From: Pseudomonas gingeri
GTDB taxonomy: Bacteria; Pseudomonadota; Gammaproteobacteria; Pseudomonadales; Pseudomonadaceae
DNA: 64,000 nucleotides
Assembly: GCF_013385635.1 (NCBI RefSeq)
Contig: NZ_JACAPR010000011.1
Coordinates: 248,001 to 312,000, forward strand
Reading direction: 5' to 3'
Shown: positions 47,532-54,643 of the stretch, piece by piece
Layout: the number at the start of each line of letters is the position of its first letter
How positions within the stretch are numbered: the first letter of the stretch is position 1
Notes under the pieces: generated by a model
The model's database searches: none
What the model was told of the DNA's origin: nothing
What the model saw: only the letters and a program-made list of their open reading frames with translations
Program-made: the position numbers and the translations under genes

Positions 47532-48872
47532 ATGCGTGCACTTTTCAAACGTTCACTGACCGCCGCGGCCCTGGCCCTGACGGTGCTCGGCACCGCCGTA
47601 CCGATGGCCCAGGCCTCGCCCGACCAGCAGTTCTTTCCCCTGGCCACCTACAGGGTCGGTGCCTACGCCTCCAGCGGCGTGCAGGTATGGGCCGGGATGA
47701 TCGACTACCTCAACTACATCAACGAAGTGGAAGGCGGCATCAACGGCGTCAAGCTGGTGTGGCAGGAGTGCGAGACCGAATGGACGGCGGAGAAGGGCAT
47801 CGAGTGCTACGAGCGCTTCAAGAACGGCCTCGACGGCGCGCCGGTGGCGGTCTACCAACCTAACGGTGCGCCGGCGGCCTATGCCCTGAGCGAACGCGCG
47901 GAAGTCGACAAGATCCCGCTGATCACCCTCGGCTACGGGCGCACCGAGGCCACCGACGGCAAGGTGTTCCCCTACAACTTCCCGGTGATGCTGACCTTCT
48001 ACAGCGAAGCCTCGACCCTGGTGAACTACATCGCCCAGCGCGAAGGCGGCTTCGACAAGCTCAAGGGCAAGAAGATCGCCACCGTCTACCACGACTCGGC
48101 CTATGGCCGCGAAACCCTCGGTCCGTTGAAACTGTTGGCGGAAAAATACGGCTTCGAGAATATCCAGATCCCGGTGGCCGACCCGGGCAACGAACAATCG
48201 GCGCAATGGCGGCAGATTCGCCAGCTCAATCCGGACTGGGTGTTCCTGCGGACCTGGGGCGTGTCGACGCCGGTGGCGGTCAAGACCGCCGCGCGCTTCG
48301 GCTTCCCGGTGGATCATATCGTCGGCGATATCTGGGCCAGCTCCAGCGAAGACGTACTGCCGGCGGGCGCGGCGGCCAAGGGTTACCTGGCGTTGACACC
48401 GTATCCGGCGGGTGCCGACTTCGAGATCCACAAGCGCCTCAAGCAGTACATCCTCGACAAGGGCAAGAGCGATCTCAAGGACCTGAACAACTTCGGCAGT
48501 GTCTACTACAACTCCGGTCTGGTGAACGCGGCGATTGCCGTGGAAGCGATTCGCACCGGCCAGGGCAAATTCGGCAAGCGGCCGCTGCACGGCGAAGAAG
48601 GGCGCTGGGGCCTGGAGCACCTGGACATCGACGATGCACGACTCAAGGCCATGGGCTTCTACGGCCTGATGCAGAACCTGAAGCTGTCCTGCAGCGACCA
48701 TGAAGGCGGCGGTTCGGCGCGGGTGCAGCAATGGGACGGCGCCCACTGGAGCCTGGTCAGCGACTGGATCGCGGCGGATCGGGCGTTGCTGCGGCCGTTG
48801 ATCGACGAGAAATCGGCAGCCTTTGCCCAGGAAAAACACCTGACCCCGCGCACCTGCGCGGCAGGCGAATAA
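47532..48872 (+). CDS. Periplasmic substrate-binding protein of the Liv-type transporter
   Basis: A 446-residue solute-binding protein with a signal peptide (KRSLTAAALALTVLGTAVP, cleavage after AQA near residue 33). The Peripla_BP_6 fold is seen in VWAGMIDYLNYINEVEGGING and KLVWQECETEWTAEKGIECY. It is longer than LivK (about 370 residues), as in the branch found next to acyl-CoA synthetases. GGAGA precedes the ATG. The ligand is not known; the neighbouring monooxygenases suggest an organosulfur or carboxylate compound (inference). Confidence 0.9.
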   Translation: MRALFKRSLTAAALALTVLGTAVPMAQASPDQQFFPLATYRVGAYASSGVQVWAGMIDYLNYINEVEGGINGVKLVWQECETEWTAEKGIECYERFKNGLDGAPVAVYQPNGAPAAYALSERAEVDKIPLITLGYGRTEATDGKVFPYNFPVMLTFYSEASTLVNYIAQREGGFDKLKGKKIATVYHDSAYGRETLGPLKLLAEKYGFENIQIPVADPGNEQSAQWRQIRQLNPDWVFLRTWGVSTPVAVKTAARFGFPVDHIVGDIWASSSEDVLPAGAAAKGYLALTPYPAGADFEIHKRLKQYILDKGKSDLKDLNNFGSVYYNSGLVNAAIAVEAIRTGQGKFGKRPLHGEEGRWGLEHLDIDDARLKAMGFYGLMQNLKLSCSDHEGGGSARVQQWDGAHWSLVSDWIAADRALLRPLIDEKSAAFAQEKHLTPRTCAAGE

Positions 48873-48875
48873 GCC

Positions 48876-49643
48876 ATGGGCCAGCCGGCACTTGAAACGG
48901 GTGCTGCGCCGCTGTTGCAGGTGGCAGACATCGAGGTGATCTACGACCGCACGATCCTCGCCGTGTCCGGGGTCTCCCTGAGCGTGCCCAAGGGCGGTAT
49001 CGTCGCCTTGCTCGGGGCCAACGGCGCCGGTAAAAGCACCACTCTCAAGGCCATCTCGGGGCTGGTGCGGTCCGAGCGGGCGCAGGTCACGCGCGGCAGC
49101 ATCCACTTCCGGGGAACGGATAGCCTGGAGGTCGATCCGAGCCAGCGCGTGCGTGACGGCCTGGTGCATGTACTGGAAGGTCGCCATGTGTTCGGCCAAC
49201 TGACGGTGGAGGACAACCTGCGCAGCGGCGGTTTTGTCCGCGGCCTCGGGCGGCGGCAGATGCAGGAGGACCTGGAGCGGGTGTATGCCTGGTTCCCGCG
49301 CCTGAAAACCAAGCGCAAGACCCAGGCCGGGCTGACCTCCGGCGGCGAGCAGCAGATGGTCGCCATTGGCCGGGCCTTGATGACACGACCGACTTTAGTC
49401 TTGCTCGACGAACCTTCCATGGGCCTGGCGCCTATTATCGTCCAGGAGATCTACGAAATCGTCGCCCAGCTCAATCGCGAACAGCAGGTCAGCTTCCTGA
49501 TTGCCGAACAAAACATTAACGTAGCGTTGAAGTATGCGACCCAGGCCCATGTGCTCGACACCGGCCGGGTGGTGCTCAGCGGTACGGCGGATGAATTGCT
49601 GGCCCGGGGCGACCTGCACGATTTCTACCTGGGCAAGCACTGA
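48876..49643 (+). CDS. ABC transporter ATPase, LivF type
   Basis: A 255-residue ATP-binding subunit. Walker A GANGAGKSTTLKAISG, signature LTSGGEQQMVAIGRALM, Walker B LVLLDEPSMGLAPI and the H-loop region SFLIAEQNINVAL, in which the usual His is replaced by Gln as is common in LivF. It is the second ATPase of the transporter and lies 3 bp after the binding-protein gene. Confidence 0.92.
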   Translation: MGQPALETGAAPLLQVADIEVIYDRTILAVSGVSLSVPKGGIVALLGANGAGKSTTLKAISGLVRSERAQVTRGSIHFRGTDSLEVDPSQRVRDGLVHVLEGRHVFGQLTVEDNLRSGGFVRGLGRRQMQEDLERVYAWFPRLKTKRKTQAGLTSGGEQQMVAIGRALMTRPTLVLLDEPSMGLAPIIVQEIYEIVAQLNREQQVSFLIAEQNINVALKYATQAHVLDTGRVVLSGTADELLARGDLHDFYLGKH

Positions 49644-49655
49644 ACAAGAGAGCGA

Positions 49656-51113
49656 ATGATGAGTGAAACCCTGAGCGGACAGGCGACACACGCCATCCCG
49701 GCGGCCGATGTGGTGATTGTCGGTGGTGGCCTGAGCGGCGCGATGCTGGCGGTGCAATTGCTGCGCCTGCCGGGCCGGCGGCGGATCCTGATCGTCGAGC
49801 CGCGTGCCGAACTGGGGCGGGGTGAGGCCTACAGCGCCACGGAGCTGGGCCATACGCTGAACGGCAATGCGGCGCGGATGAGCGTCGACCCGGACAATCC
49901 CGATGACCTGACCCAATGGTTACAGGCCCATATCGCCGCCGGCGGCTGGCCCGAGTCGGACCGGCAGCATGTACCGGTCAGCGAACTGTTCCCGCCTCGC
50001 GGGCTTTTTGGCGTGTACGTCCAGCAGCGCCTGGCCGAAGCCCGGGAGCAGGGCGCGACCCGGGGTTCGACGGCCGAGCATGTGCATGGCGAGGTGGTTG
50101 ATCTGCAAAGCGACAGCGACGGCGTACGCCTGACCCTGGCCGACGGCCAGCAACTACAAGGCACCCGTGCCGTGCTGGCCACCGGCATGTTCCCGGCGGC
50201 GCGCACCCGCCAGAAGCAATCCAGTGGCTTGAATGCGGCGGCGGTGGACCCCTGGGATGTGGCGACCATGTCGCGGATTGATCCGCAAGGCACGGTACTG
50301 ATCATCGGTTCCGGCCTGACCATGGTCGATGCCGTGGTGTCCCTGGAGCAGGCCGGGCATCGCGGACCGATCCGGGTTATTTCCCGGCACGGGCTGCTGC
50401 CCCATGTACGCCGCCAGCCACCGGCCTGGGTGGATTTCCTGGCGGCGGATCACAGTCTCCGCAGCCCTCTGCAGTTGCTGCGCGAGGTGCGTCGCCAATG
50501 CACCTTTGCGCTGGAGGCCGGGATTGACTGGCAGGCGCCGTTGGACACGGTACGGGCGCATATCGGTCGGTTGTGGAGCCAGGCCAGCGATGTCCAGCGT
50601 CGACAGTTCGTCCGTCACGTCCGTCCGTGGTGGGAGAGCCATCACCACCGTTCGCCGCCTCTGAGTGCCGAACTGATGGAGCGCCTGCACAGGGAAGGGC
50701 GGCTGACCATCGAAGCGGCGTCGCTCAAGGGCCTGGGCGAGCCACGGGACGGCGAGGTGAGTATCGCCATCCGGCCACGGGGCGAGTCGCAGACGCTGAC
50801 GATCAGCGGCGCGGCCTTGATCAACTCCACGGGTATTGAATATGACTGGCGCCGGGTGGATCGCCCGCTGCCCCAGCAGTTGCTGGCGCGCGGACTGATC
50901 CGACCGGGGCCATTGGCCTTGGGGATCGCGGCTGATCCGGGCGGCGCGGTGGTGGATGCCGGGGGCGACACCTCCACGCGGCTGTTTGCCATGGGGCCGC
51001 CGTTGCGGGGGCAGTGGTGGGAGAGCACGGCGGTCACCGATGTGGCGAGCCAGGCCAAGGCGCTGGCGGCGCGCCTGGCGCACCTGGAGGTTGCGCAGAA
51101 AGCCCTGGGCTGA
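49656..51113 (+). CDS. FAD/NAD(P)-binding oxidoreductase
   Basis: A 485-residue flavoprotein. The N-terminal Rossmann motif DVVIVGGGLSGAMLAVQLL binds FAD, and a second dinucleotide motif is seen near residue 210 (GTVLIIGSGLTMVDAVVSL). The overall pattern (HTLNGNAARMSVDPDNPDDL) fits the FAD-NAD(P)-binding family of putative hydroxylases (Pyr_redox_9-like). It ends the transporter gene set, 12 bp after the LivF-type gene. It could supply reduced flavin or oxidise the imported compound. ATG-ATG at 49656/49659 leaves the start uncertain by one codon. Confidence 0.85.
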   Translation: MMSETLSGQATHAIPAADVVIVGGGLSGAMLAVQLLRLPGRRRILIVEPRAELGRGEAYSATELGHTLNGNAARMSVDPDNPDDLTQWLQAHIAAGGWPESDRQHVPVSELFPPRGLFGVYVQQRLAEAREQGATRGSTAEHVHGEVVDLQSDSDGVRLTLADGQQLQGTRAVLATGMFPAARTRQKQSSGLNAAAVDPWDVATMSRIDPQGTVLIIGSGLTMVDAVVSLEQAGHRGPIRVISRHGLLPHVRRQPPAWVDFLAADHSLRSPLQLLREVRRQCTFALEAGIDWQAPLDTVRAHIGRLWSQASDVQRRQFVRHVRPWWESHHHRSPPLSAELMERLHREGRLTIEAASLKGLGEPRDGEVSIAIRPRGESQTLTISGAALINSTGIEYDWRRVDRPLPQQLLARGLIRPGPLALGIAADPGGAVVDAGGDTSTRLFAMGPPLRGQWWESTAVTDVASQAKALAARLAHLEVAQKALG

Positions 51114-51139
51114 CCTAAAAATTATTAGAATTCAGGGGG

Positions 51140-51168
51140 TTGCCAGTGTCATTCAACTAGGACATAAT
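51140..51168 (+). promoter_or_regulatory. Sigma-70 promoter of tRNA-Cys
   Basis: TTGCCA at 51140 and CATAAT at 51163 are separated by exactly 17 bp. The following GCGCGCC is a GC-rich discriminator as in stringently controlled stable-RNA promoters. Confidence 0.75.
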
Positions 51169-51261
51169 GCGCGCCATCAGCTCGGACGGCAACGTCGCGA
51201 ACGCTGAAGAATCAAGGAGTTGCGGCAAGCCAGTCTTGCAAGGGCGCTCGATTCGACCTGA

Positions 51262-51335
51262 GGCCGAGTAGCAAAATGGTTATGCAGTGGATTGCAAATC
51301 CATCTACGCCGGTTCGATTCCGACCTCGGCCTCCA
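51262..51335 (+). tRNA. tRNA-Cys (anticodon GCA)
   Basis: A 74-nt cloverleaf. The acceptor stem pairs GGCCGAG with CTCGGCC, followed by discriminator T and an encoded CCA. The anticodon arm reads GTGGA-TTGCAAA-TCCAT with anticodon GCA. The T loop is TTCGATT. One C-A mismatch is seen in the T stem as read. U at the discriminator position is the identity element for cysteine. Confidence 0.95.
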
Positions 51336-51342
51336 CTATTCG

Positions 51343-51378
51343 AAAGCCCCGTAGATTAGCGTCTACGGGGCTTTTTCT
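51343..51378 (+). terminator. Intrinsic terminator after tRNA-Cys
   Basis: AAAGCCCCGTAGA and TCTACGGGGCTTT make a 13-bp stem with a six-base loop, running into a T-rich tail. It lies 7 bp after the tRNA. Confidence 0.92.
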
Positions 51379-51403
51379 TTGCTTCGGAAAAGTAAGTCGC
51401 TGC

Positions 51404-51463
51404 ACACGGACAATGGATGCCATTATTGAAGAGGCAAAGCGCAAGCAGAAAAACATCGCTTGA
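51404..51463 (+). pseudogene. Relic C-terminus of a PaaA2-like antitoxin
   Basis: The frame reads MDAIIEEAKRKQKNIA from 51413 and stops with TGA, whose last base overlaps the ATG of the next relic in the usual antitoxin-toxin manner. The sequence resembles the C-terminus of 'stability determinant' antitoxins. The N-terminal two thirds are missing; the tRNA terminator lies in their place. Confidence 0.5.
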
Positions 51464-51620
51464 TGTTACCGATTATCTGGCTTGAAGAGGTGCTTGCCGA
51501 CATTCGGGTACGCGCGAGCTTGTTGTCCACCCGAACTACATGATTGTTTATCGGGTCGCGGCAGATAGAATCGAAATCGTGAACGTTTTGCATACTCGGC
51601 AAAACTACCCTGCGCCTTAG
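51463..51620 (+). pseudogene. Relic of a ParE/RelE-type toxin gene with internal deletion
   Basis: The start (MLPIIWLEEVLADI from 51463) looks like a ParE N-terminus. About 15 codons later another frame continues with GTRELVVHPNYMIVYRVAAD and ends HTRQNYPAP-stop at 51620, the conserved ParE C-terminus. The middle of about 45 residues and the frame are lost. The toxin cannot be active. Confidence 0.65.
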
Positions 51621-51780
51621 GCGCTCGGCGTGCGAACAAGCTGACCAAGAAAACTCATATTTCCCACATGCTTCAGGCGTGGGAGAATATTGCGTGCGCC
51701 AAAGGCCGAGGCTACTGTTCAAGTGTCGCTGCAAATTCAGCGACACGGGTGTGGAAACTCGTAAAGGAATCGGCGCACAT

Positions 51781-51802
51781 TGCCGCATAAGCGGCATTTT
51801 TG
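51781..51802 (+). terminator. Intrinsic terminator in the leader of the DUF3077 gene
   Basis: TGCCGC-ATAA-GCGGCA followed by TTTTTG. It could end transcription coming from the relic region or act as an attenuator for the gene at 51946. Confidence 0.65.
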
Positions 51803-51814
51803 TACTCGCTTTAT

Positions 51815-51940
51815 GGCGGGCTGTGCGTGGGACACCTATGGTGTGCCGGGTTCCTATTCTCCGGTTTTCCACCCCGCGTACAGTTCGCCACCCTTCGCGT
51901 GGAAACGAATATGGCGAACTCCTAAATCTGAATAGGGAGG
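51815..51940 (+). promoter_or_regulatory. Structured 5' leader of the DUF3077 gene
   Basis: Two hairpins lie before the ribosome binding site. The first is ACACC-TAT-GGTGT (51832-51844). The second pairs AGTTCGCCA (51882-51890) with TGGCGAACT (51912-51920), with further pairing inside the loop. Similar GC-rich leaders occur before DUF3077 genes in Pseudomonas as I recall, which points to a conserved element. Not a riboswitch class that I can name. Confidence 0.45.
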
Positions 51941-51945
51941 TCACC

Positions 51946-52371
51946 ATGACCAAGAAAATTACGCCCGATCCACCGACTGCTGGCAAAGTCCCAAACACCC
52001 ACGACAAGGATGTGTTCCTGTGTCAGATCCTCAACGACCCTTCGAGGCCTGACGAGTCGGAAGTGGCGAACGCACCGCGTTTACTCGATACCCTCACGTT
52101 CACATGCTCCAAGCCTGTTACGCCACAAGCCCGGGATAAGCCTTCATTGTTCGCCATCCAACCGGGCATCAATGCCCAGGATGCACTGACCTACGTTTCC
52201 CATCTGCTCGAAGCGGCAGAGCTCAACGGTGATGAAATCAGCCTGCACGCCAATCCCGTCGAACGGGCATTGTTCTGGAACATGTTGCATTCGGTGGAGG
52301 TGGCGCGTGCGGTGGTGGATGCGCTGCTTGAGGGCTCTTCCTCGTCTGATCAGGCATTGCCCGAGGGCTGA
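51946..52371 (+). CDS. DUF3077 family protein
   Basis: A 141-residue protein. The C-terminal 80 residues are the DUF3077 domain common in Pseudomonas: FAIQPGINAQDALTYVSHLL followed by ALFWNMLHSVEVARAVVDAL. The function of the family is unknown. The N-terminus is hydrophilic with no signal peptide. The ATG at 51946 follows GGGAGG; the longer frame covers the structured leader and is not coding. It is followed 24 bp later by an antitoxin-like gene. Confidence 0.75.
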   Translation: MTKKITPDPPTAGKVPNTHDKDVFLCQILNDPSRPDESEVANAPRLLDTLTFTCSKPVTPQARDKPSLFAIQPGINAQDALTYVSHLLEAAELNGDEISLHANPVERALFWNMLHSVEVARAVVDALLEGSSSSDQALPEG

Positions 52372-52395
52372 TATCCCTGTCCATAGGAGGCCATC

Positions 52396-52596
52396 ATGAG
52401 TACTCGACTTTCCCCGGTCGTTTCGGAGTTCGAGACAGAAGAGCAGGCGGCCAGTTATGACCGTTGGTTTCGTGCCAAGGTGCAGGCGTCGCTTGATAAT
52501 CCGGGTCCTGGCATTCCGCATGACCAAGCGATGGCTTTAGTGCAAGCGGCTCTGGACGAACGCAGGTCGGCTCGTACGAAGCGCTCGCTGGACTAA
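52396..52596 (+). CDS. Orphan PaaA2-like antitoxin ('stability determinant')
   Basis: A 66-residue protein (RLSPVVSEFETEEQAASYDR, WFRAKVQASLDNPGPGIPHD). This matches the PaaA2 type of ParE-neutralising antitoxin, which shares the LSP-VSEFET and SL-DP-P-IPHD blocks. The ATG follows AGGAGG. A ParE toxin gene normally follows within a few bases, but none does here; the next 130 bp on this strand hold no ORF. The nearest toxin is the damaged relic 0.8 kb upstream. It may protect against incoming ParE toxins. Confidence 0.75.
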   Translation: MSTRLSPVVSEFETEEQAASYDRWFRAKVQASLDNPGPGIPHDQAMALVQAALDERRSARTKRSLD

Positions 52597-52668
52597 AAGA
52601 CCGCCAGTGACCTGGTGGAATCGTCGATTATTTTGAGTTGCACAACGGTCCTTCTATACGAAAAGAGA

Positions 52669-52713
52669 GCAGATTTACTTTCACGATTGTTGTAGACGTG
52701 AAAGTAAAGCTGC
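52669..52713 (-). terminator. Long hairpin, probable terminator of the minus-strand gene at 52732
   Basis: Arms of 17 bases at 52669-52685 and 52697-52713 pair with one mismatch around an 11-base loop. On the minus strand the stem runs into a T-rich stretch (CTCTCTTTTCG). Confidence 0.7.
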
Positions 52714-52731
52714 CCCCGTTTTCTATTGATA

Positions 52732-53046
52732 TCAGCTGTAGTCTTTAAACGTCTTGTCCTGCCATTCGCCGGAGTTTGGGTTGTACACTTTGTCCGGTTT
52801 TTGTACTGATCCCGAGGCACCAGACCCTGTGTAACCCCTTTGGATCGAGGTGATTCCGCTTATTGGGACTTCATTGATCTGGCCGCTGTAGGTCGTCGAT
52901 TCAAGAAAGGCCTTTCCTGCCAGGGTGTCCACATTCCTCAGCTTGCCCTGTATGCATTGGGGCGACATGGCTCCAGGAAATTGCCCCCAGATACGAAGGT
53001 ATTCACCAGTAGGAATACTGTTAAGTTCTTCAGCGAAATTACTCAT
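52732..53046 (-). CDS. Small protein of unknown function
   Basis: A 104-residue protein starting MSNFAEELNSIPTGEYLRIW with GAGGGAA eight bases before the ATG. It has no signal peptide or membrane segment. The C-terminus is Gly/Ser-rich and then PDKVYNPNSGEWQDKTFKDY. I do not recognise a family. It has its own terminator and sits alone in a low-GC patch with toxin-antitoxin relics, so it was probably acquired horizontally. Confidence 0.65.
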   Translation of the reverse strand: MSNFAEELNSIPTGEYLRIWGQFPGAMSPQCIQGKLRNVDTLAGKAFLESTTYSGQINEVPISGITSIQRGYTGSGASGSVQKPDKVYNPNSGEWQDKTFKDYS

Positions 53047-53439
53047 TCTGGTTCCCTCAGAAAGTTATAAAAATAAGCAGGTGCCTGGAAAATATAATCG
53101 CTCGATTTTTGGCTGTTAGAACTTTTGCTATTTTTGCATATAGCGTTTTATTTTTTGTTGGATGCTGATCATGTGCTATTGGGCGTCTCGATACCTGTAG
53201 ATGGTTCGCGTGGTGGTGTTTTTCGAGGCGTGTTTATATGTTTAATTATTTATGGTTTTTGTTTAAATTTGTTAGTGGTGTATCGTATGTTTCTTTAGAT
53301 TTAAAAACCTGCGCCGAACCAGCTAAAGCTCCCTTAGCGCCTATGAAATATTTGTCAGTTGTCCCGAACCGCTACGACACGGGGCGTGGCTCGGAATCAA
53401 CGGCAATCATGCTATTTCAACACGAGGGAAATCTGTTCC
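53047..53439. other. Low-GC stretch without a convincing gene
   Basis: The DNA is much poorer in G/C than the rest of the window, especially 53090-53300. A plus-strand ORF (53238-53549) begins in it but has no ribosome binding site and no recognisable sequence. It probably holds the promoter of the minus-strand gene ending at 53046. Confidence 0.4.
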
Positions 53440-53625
53440 ATGCATCAGAAAAAATGCTCACCGCGGCACACTGTCATCAGAGGACGAAAAATGACCAGCA
53501 AAGCGCCCCAACCAATGCCGTCGTCCGGACGCAAGGGAATTGCGCATGACGGTAAAAACCCTCCACCGCCGAGAGCTGTTATCAGGCCAACTGCTCCTTC
53601 GGCTCCTCCTCCGCCCAAGAGATGA
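53440..53625 (+). CDS. Small proline-rich protein
   Basis: A 61-residue ORF from ATG 53440 (GAGGGAAA 10 bases before). A second ATG at 53491 with AGAGGA gives 44 residues, starting MTSKAPQPMPSSGRKG. The C-terminus is rich in Pro and basic residues (NPPPPRAVIRPTAPSAPPPP). No known family. Two ribosome binding sites in one frame support translation, but the evidence is weak. Confidence 0.4.
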   Translation: MHQKKCSPRHTVIRGRKMTSKAPQPMPSSGRKGIAHDGKNPPPPRAVIRPTAPSAPPPPKR

Positions 53626-53679
53626 GAATGGAGCCCCGGCGTCAGGAAGGTCGTCGGTGTGGCATCAATCCTGGCTGAG

Positions 53680-53967
53680 TCAAGTTGCCAGAGCGTTGAG
53701 CACATGCACAGGGTCATTATGAATGGCTCTCAGAAGTGCTTTCGCTGGACCAGTGGGTTCCCGCCGACCTTGCTCCCAGTTGCGCAGGGTGCCCAACTGG
53801 ACATCGATCATCGCTGCGAACTTGGCCTGGCTCAGCCCGGTAGCCTTGCGAATTTCTTTGATCTGCAAGGCGTCGACGGTAAATTCGCGAGAGGGCTGAC
53901 GTTCACCTCGCACAATTTCGTCCATTTGCTGAACGCTTTCCATCAGCTCAAGTCTCGCTCCATCCAC
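53680..53967 (-). CDS. HigA/NadS-type XRE antitoxin, apparently without its toxin
   Basis: A 95-residue XRE regulator. The helix-turn-helix is IKEIRKATGLSQAKFAAMID followed by GTLRNWEQGRREPTG, and the end PAKALLRAIHNDPVHVLNAL is typical of HigA/NadS antitoxins. Start taken as GTG 53967; ATG 53943 overlaps an upstream frame's stop (TGATG). The position where the HigB/RelE toxin gene should be (above 53967) has only a short frame with no toxin features, so the toxin seems lost. Confidence 0.8.
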   Translation of the reverse strand: MDGARLELMESVQQMDEIVRGERQPSREFTVDALQIKEIRKATGLSQAKFAAMIDVQLGTLRNWEQGRREPTGPAKALLRAIHNDPVHVLNALAT

Positions 53968-54035
53968 GCATCATCGGACAAACCCAGGCCAGGTAATCCA
54001 GGCAGGTTTCCTTATCCATTCATACAGGTGCAGCC

Positions 54036-54221
54036 ATGCAGAAGCCCCCTCCCGAAGGCTTACCCATTTATCGGATCCTGACAGGCAAGGATGACGCGTC
54101 ATTCTGCCATCGAGTGTCTGAAGCCCTTGCCCTGGGCTACCAGCTTTATGGCTCGCCAGCGGCAACGTTCAACGGCGAGTTTGTGGTGGTGGCGCAGGCT
54201 GTCATCTGGCCGGGCAGGTAG
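54036..54221 (+). CDS. DUF1737 family small protein
   Basis: A 61-residue protein covering the whole DUF1737 domain: GLPIYRILTGKDDASFCHRV, then SEALALGYQLYGSPAATFNG and VVVAQAVIWP. The family is widespread in bacteria and of unknown function. Length is normal. Confidence 0.85.
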   Translation: MQKPPPEGLPIYRILTGKDDASFCHRVSEALALGYQLYGSPAATFNGEFVVVAQAVIWPGR

Positions 54222-54306
54222 GTTTCCTGTCGGGCAACAGGCCCCCGGGCCGTTCGCCGGGCCTTGTGTATCGGGCAGGCATGAAGCCGTTCGAAAGACC
54301 GGGTCG

Positions 54307-54441
54307 CTACTCCACGGTGCAGACCCAGCGATGGTTGTGCCGGTAGGGGGCCCGGGTAAACGCAACGTCCGCTACCAGTATCATGCCGCGTTCTTGCAGC
54401 GCTTCGGTCAGTTGTACGAGTGTCTCTGCTTCGATAGTCAT
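54307..54441 (-). CDS. 44-residue protein of unknown function
   Basis: ATG at 54439-54441 with GAGGTAA eight bases before. It reads MTIEAETLVQLTEALQERGM and continues to an Arg/His-rich C-terminus (YRHNHRWVCTVE). An amphipathic helix is likely at the N-terminus. The RBS, sensible composition and lack of overlapping genes support it. No family recognised. Confidence 0.5.
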   Translation of the reverse strand: MTIEAETLVQLTEALQERGMILVADVAFTRAPYRHNHRWVCTVE

Positions 54442-54609
54442 TGCTGTTACCTCGTCAGATTGACTGCGTTCATAATTCCTGACCAGGAGGACAGGCGGCT
54501 AATTCAATTTTTCTACCTCGGCGATACAGGCCTCCTTGATCTGGCAGGGCTTTTATCGGTTCGACGCCTGGCTGGCCCGATGACGCTTGCATACGGACGT
54601 ATCTCGGAA

Positions 54610-54629
54610 TACTGTATGGATAATCAGTA
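54610..54629 (+). promoter_or_regulatory. LexA (SOS) box before the radical-SAM repair operon
   Basis: TACTGTATGGATAATCAGTA matches the LexA consensus CTG-N10-CAG with the flanking TA on both sides. The symmetry extends outward (ATCTCG at 54601, CGAGAT at 54631). It ends 14 bp before the start codon, where LexA would block transcription. Confidence 0.85.
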
Positions 54630-54643
54630 TCGAGATAGATCCC

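Noticed and set aside
53238..53549. 103-codon plus-strand ORF in the low-GC patch
   Set aside because: No ribosome binding site, no recognisable sequence, and it overlaps the better supported small ORF at 53440-53625 in another frame.
51336..54035. Intact integrative element or prophage at tRNA-Cys
   Set aside because: No integrase, recombinase or phage structural gene is present and no second copy of the tRNA end is visible in the window.
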